45,870 nucleotides of DNA, from the NCBI RefSeq assembly GCF_003730195.1, contig NZ_QWGG01000017.1, positions 1 through 45,870 on the forward strand. Direction: 5' to 3'. The position numbers and the translations under genes were made by a program. The notes beneath the pieces are model-generated. The model was not told the origin of the DNA, did no database searches, and worked only from the letters and a program-made list of their open reading frames with translations. This document shows positions 42,014 to 45,870 of this stretch, piece by piece. Each line of letters opens with the position of its first letter. Position 1 is the stretch's first letter. This DNA is from Halosimplex salinum. Lineage in GTDB: Archaea > Halobacteriota > Halobacteria > Halobacteriales > Haloarculaceae.

Positions 42014-42898
42014 ATGACTATTGCCGTACTTGGATTAGACGCCTTAGACTATGCTCTCGCCGAAAAGTGGGGCTGCGACAACATCCTCCTGGAGAATCAT
42101 CAGCAACTGAAGACCGATTCTCACTCGCTTGAAGTTCCAGCGACAATCGAGGTCTGGCCTACTATCGCGACAGGGATGCCCCCCTCCGAACATGGCGTTT
42201 TTTTAGATGCCACGAAGCGTGATGATGGCGTTGCGATAACTTTCGCCCGGCAACTCGTGGAGATGATGCCATCAAAACTCCACAAACAGATTATTGCAGT
42301 GAGGAATTTTAGCTCTAACGGACAGAATTATCCAACGACTGACCGGGAACACGTTTTCGAGAGCGGAGTCGTCAAAAATTGGCCCGGCATATCACCGTGT
42401 GAGGACTGGGCAATTGCAGGTGAGTGGTTCTCCGCATTCACAACAGAGGAATTGAAGCCAAATGAATTCCGAAGTCGATACTTACGACAAACGGGCGAAC
42501 AATTCGGCTGGCTCGTTGGAGCAGCTCAAGCTAAGGAACCGATCGCTGGGGTTCATGCTCACATCCTGGATCACATGGGTCACGCGTACGCAGAGCGTCC
42601 AGAGACGCTTCGACAGTACTACACGATTGTCGACAACCTGGTCGGGATGATCCGAAAAGTGTTACCAAAAATTGTAATAGTTTCTGACCACGGGATGCAA
42701 ACAACTGTGACCGAAGATGAGGAGCCGGGAGTTCATTCAGTGCGTGCAACTATCTCAAGTTCAATTGATAGTGAACTACCCGCCTCGATCTACGAAATTC
42801 GGTCTTGGCTTGAAGAGCGAATTGATTCCGGGCCTGCTACTGAATCATCGGGCGTTGACGCACCAATGGACCATCTCAAAGATCTCGGCTATCTCTGA
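42014..42898 (+). CDS. Type I phosphodiesterase/alkaline-phosphatase-superfamily protein
   Basis: 294 residues from ATG 42014 (AAGGAGG upstream, a strong ribosome site). Motifs: VLGLDALDY (Asp9), the nucleophile Thr50 in VWPTIATGMPPSEHG, HAHILDHMGHAY (Asp186, His187, His190) and IVSDHGMQ (Asp225, His226). This is the two-metal site of the nucleotide pyrophosphatase/phosphodiesterase group, complete. No signal peptide. In a glycan cluster it may process lipid-linked or nucleotide-sugar phosphates; substrate unknown. Confidence 0.82.
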   Translation: MTIAVLGLDALDYALAEKWGCDNILLENHQQLKTDSHSLEVPATIEVWPTIATGMPPSEHGVFLDATKRDDGVAITFARQLVEMMPSKLHKQIIAVRNFSSNGQNYPTTDREHVFESGVVKNWPGISPCEDWAIAGEWFSAFTTEELKPNEFRSRYLRQTGEQFGWLVGAAQAKEPIAGVHAHILDHMGHAYAERPETLRQYYTIVDNLVGMIRKVLPKIVIVSDHGMQTTVTEDEEPGVHSVRATISSSIDSELPASIYEIRSWLEERIDSGPATESSGVDAPMDHLKDLGYL

Positions 42899-43007
42899 GA
42901 ACTATCAGCCGCTGTTGATAGAAGACGGAGATAGATTGTTAGTATAAATATCCTATAGGAGGGGCTAAAAGAAGTTTTTAAAAGTATAGATACAGTATCT
43001 TCTGCCA

Positions 43008-44483
43008 ATGTATCGGCGTCAAAAAATCTCGGCCATTTGTTTCATATTGACAGTCATTGTTGTCGCTGCATATCTCGCTATCAGGCCACGCCCAACCTTT
43101 TTCCAACTTTCATTCACAGCGTCAACTGCGGCAGCGGCGCAAGACGGTATCTTATCTATTAACCCTCGTAGCAATGTACCTGCCCTCCAGAGCTGGTATG
43201 TTACCCTTCATCGGGTGACTGGGATTCCATTTCAGTCTCTGAATTCGCTCCCACTTGGAGTTGTGGGTAGAATGCTCCTGGCCGCAGCTATAGTAATGCG
43301 ACTACAAGAGGACACCTTGCCTGCCTCAATGATGGCCTTAGCAGTCGGTGCAAATAGTTGGGCGTCCTGGGGATTCAATTCTATATTCGTTCATTCACTT
43401 GGTTCTATACTTGTCCTCACTACTTGCCTGCTACTTATCATACGCCTCAGCAAAGTTGAAAATAGAATCGGGCTGTCACTTTGCATACTAGCCGTGACTG
43501 CTGGGGCATGGAGCGTAGATTACACCTCTCTCGCATGGATTGGAGCGGCACTCATGACTGTGGTTGTGCTCGACCTAAGTAAGTCGAAAGAGTTCACTCA
43601 TCTCAGTTCACGGGGTTCTGCTGCTATTCTGGCTGTGATCGCAGGTCTTCTTGGTATGACGAAAGATACTATCGTCTCAGCGCTCAGTCTGTCTATATTC
43701 GCATCAAGTGAAAAAAGTGCTTCAAACAGTTTTACCTATGCCAGCCAGGAATCTACACTTTCGTTTTCAAAAATATACTACTACACAATCGCATTGGCAC
43801 TTGCTGTATATGGTGTTCTCAAGATTTATCAGACAGCTAAAAGTAGAATCATTATTCTCTCTGGCCGAGAGCAGATCTTGGGAGTCCTGTCTTTTGCCTC
43901 GGGAGCTGTAATCTTGTTGTATCTACTGATGGGACGGTTCCAGCAATTTTTCATCTTTTTAATAGGCCCAATCTTGGGTTTGATTGTTGTCGACACTATC
44001 GGGAAGGAGAGGCTTGCTGGTCAATTTTCGACAGTGTTTCAGAAACACGGCGTTACAGCGTTCCTTCTGATATTGGCTATAGCGGCAACCGCCGGGTTCG
44101 CAGCAGCGCCGTCTAATCTTTCTCCTGCCTCCGAAGCAAACGCGGAAAGAACCGGATACTGGATTACCGAGTATAGAGACGACACTACCGTCCTCACAGA
44201 TTTAACCACTCAAGCTAGATTACGAATGGGTGCACACCATGCTGGAGATATAGAGACCATTGAGCCAATCAGCTATGATCCAGAACGATACGGTTCACTC
44301 GTAAGTGGGGGAGACGTTGGTTCTCAAGCAGTCGTCGTAGACTACGTCGCTAAGAACGGAGTCGGTGCTCCCGGCTGGAAGCGATTCGAGAATCTCTCAG
44401 GCTACAGAGCCAACATTACAGCAAATAAGAATATAAATTCAGTACACACTGACGGGCAGGTGACGACGTATATAGTAAAATAG
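43008..44483 (+). CDS. Polytopic membrane protein of the glycan cluster
   Basis: 491 residues with about ten TM helices (AICFILTVIVVAAYLAI first, then for example LGSILVLTTCLLLIIRL, SAAILAVIAGLLGM, FFIFLIGPILGLIVV). The C-terminal 110 residues (ERTGYWITEYRDDTTVLTDL, AGDIETIEPISYDPERYGSL) are outside and resemble the soluble end of GT-C or STT3-type enzymes. No WWDYG or clear GT-C DxD/ExD motif seen. It may be a flippase partner, polymerase or GT-C transferase. A TATA-like TTTTTAAAAG lies about 27 nt before the ATG, which supports a leaderless start. Confidence 0.65.
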   Translation: MYRRQKISAICFILTVIVVAAYLAIRPRPTFFQLSFTASTAAAAQDGILSINPRSNVPALQSWYVTLHRVTGIPFQSLNSLPLGVVGRMLLAAAIVMRLQEDTLPASMMALAVGANSWASWGFNSIFVHSLGSILVLTTCLLLIIRLSKVENRIGLSLCILAVTAGAWSVDYTSLAWIGAALMTVVVLDLSKSKEFTHLSSRGSAAILAVIAGLLGMTKDTIVSALSLSIFASSEKSASNSFTYASQESTLSFSKIYYYTIALALAVYGVLKIYQTAKSRIIILSGREQILGVLSFASGAVILLYLLMGRFQQFFIFLIGPILGLIVVDTIGKERLAGQFSTVFQKHGVTAFLLILAIAATAGFAAAPSNLSPASEANAERTGYWITEYRDDTTVLTDLTTQARLRMGAHHAGDIETIEPISYDPERYGSLVSGGDVGSQAVVVDYVAKNGVGAPGWKRFENLSGYRANITANKNINSVHTDGQVTTYIVK

Positions 44484-44671
44484 TTGCGCACGGAATGGAT
44501 CTCGGTCAGTACCTGCCAAACTCGAGCGTTCTACACACCAGTCGGGGAGACCTCCATTCTGTTTGAGAACAATTTTTTGACCCAACAGCCACACTTCTGA
44601 CAGAACTAGAGGACTGTTCACGCGTGAGTGGTTGGAAGAGTTTGAGCGTGAAGGAAAGTGCTATATTTTTA

Positions 44672-44685
44672 AACGTATTCCTCCA
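44672..44685 (+). promoter_or_regulatory. Promoter deciding the sulfatase start
   Basis: CTATATTTTTAAAC, 22-35 nt before ATG 44707. This is the usual TATA distance for a leaderless transcript and rules against the longer reading from 44632. Confidence 0.5.
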
Positions 44686-44706
44686 AAGCGAGTACAGATA
44701 CTCCAG

Positions 44707-45765
44707 ATGGTAACCGACTCAGTTGTCTTGATAACCGTCGACTGTCTTCGGGCCGACCACGTAGGCTGCTACGGTTACGAGCGACCGACTACCCCGAATA
44801 TAGACGATTTTGCGGAGGGAGCTACAGTATATGAACACGGATACGCAAACTGCCCTGGGACTCGGTGGGCATTTCAGGCACTCCAGTCAGGTGTTTACAC
44901 CCACCAAATTGACGGTATCGGAGTCCCGAAAGAAGCAGAGACACTTGCAAACCAGTTCCAAAAACAAGGATATGCGACGGGAGCGTTCGCTAACAATGGG
45001 TTCCTCTCCGAAGAGTATGATTATGATACTGGATTCGACACATTCTATGGAGCAGAATACTTCCACGAAGAAACACCGTTGCTGACCAAAGCGGGGTTTT
45101 ATATACGCGACCTGGTAGATAATGAGACGTTCAGCAGACGTGTCCTGCGACCAATATACCGCGAACTGTCTAAACATTCTACTGGTGACGGAAGCAATGG
45201 ATTCAAGCCGTCGAATACAGACGTTGATACGGTAGACCCAGCGATTGACTGGATACGAGAGCAGCAGTCGAACGACCGACCATTCTTTGCGTGGATCCAC
45301 TTAATGGACGCACATGACCCGTATGCTCGCTGGGACTCCCATTTGCAAGCGCTCCGAGGTGATACTTCTATTGAGCATGCTATCAACGGGGATGATTACG
45401 TCGAAGTTGGTAAGGAACCGCCACAGGCGGTGATAGATGCCTACGATAGTGGAATCAGAAGCGCTGACGAACAGATTGGACGAGTGCTCTCACTCATTGA
45501 CGATGAAACCGTAGTAGCCCTGACGGGAGATCATGGCGAAGAGTTTGGCCGTTACAAATCATTCCATTCTGCTTCCCTCTATAGCAGCATGACTCAGGTT
45601 CCACTCATTGTCCGCAGTCCGAATTTGCCATCGACGCATATTGAATCGCACTGGGCCCAGCACCTCGATATTCCGCCAACTTTGCTCACCGCTGTCAATA
45701 TAGATCCCCCAGAAACGTGGGAGGGAACACCGTTACAAAACATGTATGTGTTTAGCCCGGGCTGA
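44707..45765 (+). CDS. Sulfatase-family protein
   Basis: 352 residues from ATG 44707. Sulfatase fold: VVLITVDCLRADHVGCYGYERPTTPNIDD (Asp12 and Asp17), the Cys of a C-x3-R active-site motif at 49-53 (NCPGTRWAF; classical sulfatases have C-x-P-x-R, where Cys becomes formylglycine), IHLMDAHDPYARWD, and ALTGDHGEEFGRY. No signal peptide, so a cytosolic role in modifying glycan precursors seems more likely than scavenging. The active-site spacing is shifted by one residue at Pro, so whether it is a true sulfatase, a phosphohydrolase or a transferase is open. Confidence 0.82.
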   Translation: MVTDSVVLITVDCLRADHVGCYGYERPTTPNIDDFAEGATVYEHGYANCPGTRWAFQALQSGVYTHQIDGIGVPKEAETLANQFQKQGYATGAFANNGFLSEEYDYDTGFDTFYGAEYFHEETPLLTKAGFYIRDLVDNETFSRRVLRPIYRELSKHSTGDGSNGFKPSNTDVDTVDPAIDWIREQQSNDRPFFAWIHLMDAHDPYARWDSHLQALRGDTSIEHAINGDDYVEVGKEPPQAVIDAYDSGIRSADEQIGRVLSLIDDETVVALTGDHGEEFGRYKSFHSASLYSSMTQVPLIVRSPNLPSTHIESHWAQHLDIPPTLLTAVNIDPPETWEGTPLQNMYVFSPG

Positions 45766-45839
45766 TTTCGTCACTGTCTCGTAGGAGGCGTTCAATGGGG
45801 GCCGTATGCACTGGCAGCAGAGTTCCGGTGCGGCTCTGA

Positions 45840-45868
45840 GGGATGGGCTCCATGGCGGAGCCCATCCC
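45840..45868 (+). terminator. Strong hairpin near the right edge
   Basis: GGGATGGGCTC (45840-45850), a 7-nt loop, GAGCCCATCCC (45858-45868), an 11-bp perfect stem 75 nt after the sulfatase stop. It could end that transcript or be an IS or intergenic repeat; the window stops here. Confidence 0.35.
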
Positions 45869-45870
45869 GG

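Overview
The window is haloarchaeal DNA. The proteins are strongly acidic, promoters are TATA-like boxes often about 25-30 nt before a start codon (leaderless style), and several small families are ones I know mainly from haloarchaea (DUF7344, DUF7342, DUF7437, SWIM zinc-finger proteins, PhiH1-repressor-like winged helix proteins). No rRNA, tRNA, integrase or CRISPR array was seen. All assignments come from reading translations; nothing was searched against a database.

Region 1 (1-8.8 kb) is a damaged accessory region: the tail of an unknown gene, an NrS-1 primase-polymerase-like protein, an archaeal AAA ATPase gene split by a nest of IS200/IS605 elements (one looks intact, tnpA+tnpB), a DUF7344 regulator, a membrane sensor histidine kinase and a decayed TumE-like toxin. 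Region 2 (8.8-27 kb) holds two blocks of a conjugation or type IV secretion-like system: a 1255-residue coupling-type ATPase on the minus strand, and a tightly overlapping plus-strand operon (pilin-like protein, secreted surface protein, Tat lipoprotein, polytopic membrane protein, PrgI/VirB3-like membrane protein, VirB4-like ATPase). Between them lie a second TnpB element, several IS remnants and three toxin-antitoxin pairs (DUF7342/TumE, winged helix/PemK, DUF7437/PIN), two of which have palindromes over their promoters.

Region 3 (26.3-32.7 kb) mixes chromosomal-type metabolism (ROK kinase, aldo/keto reductase, Gfo/Idh/MocA oxidoreductase) with plasmid-like small genes, a PhiH1-type repressor with two matching operators, and a coiled-coil protein. 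Region 4 (32.8-45.8 kb) is a lower-GC surface-glycan cluster: an STT3/AglB-like oligosaccharyltransferase fused to a C-terminal LamG lectin domain, three GT4 glycosyltransferases, a Wzx-type flippase, three alkaline-phosphatase/sulfatase superfamily proteins and a polytopic membrane protein. Together they would assemble, flip and transfer a glycan to surface proteins.

The least expected signals are: five copies of a conserved TnpB right-end RNA-like fold, two without an adjacent tnpB; three copies of a hairpin-bearing leader of SWIM genes with a compensatory base-pair change; the STT3-LamG fusion with an altered WWDYG motif; and paired operators around the PhiH1-like repressor.
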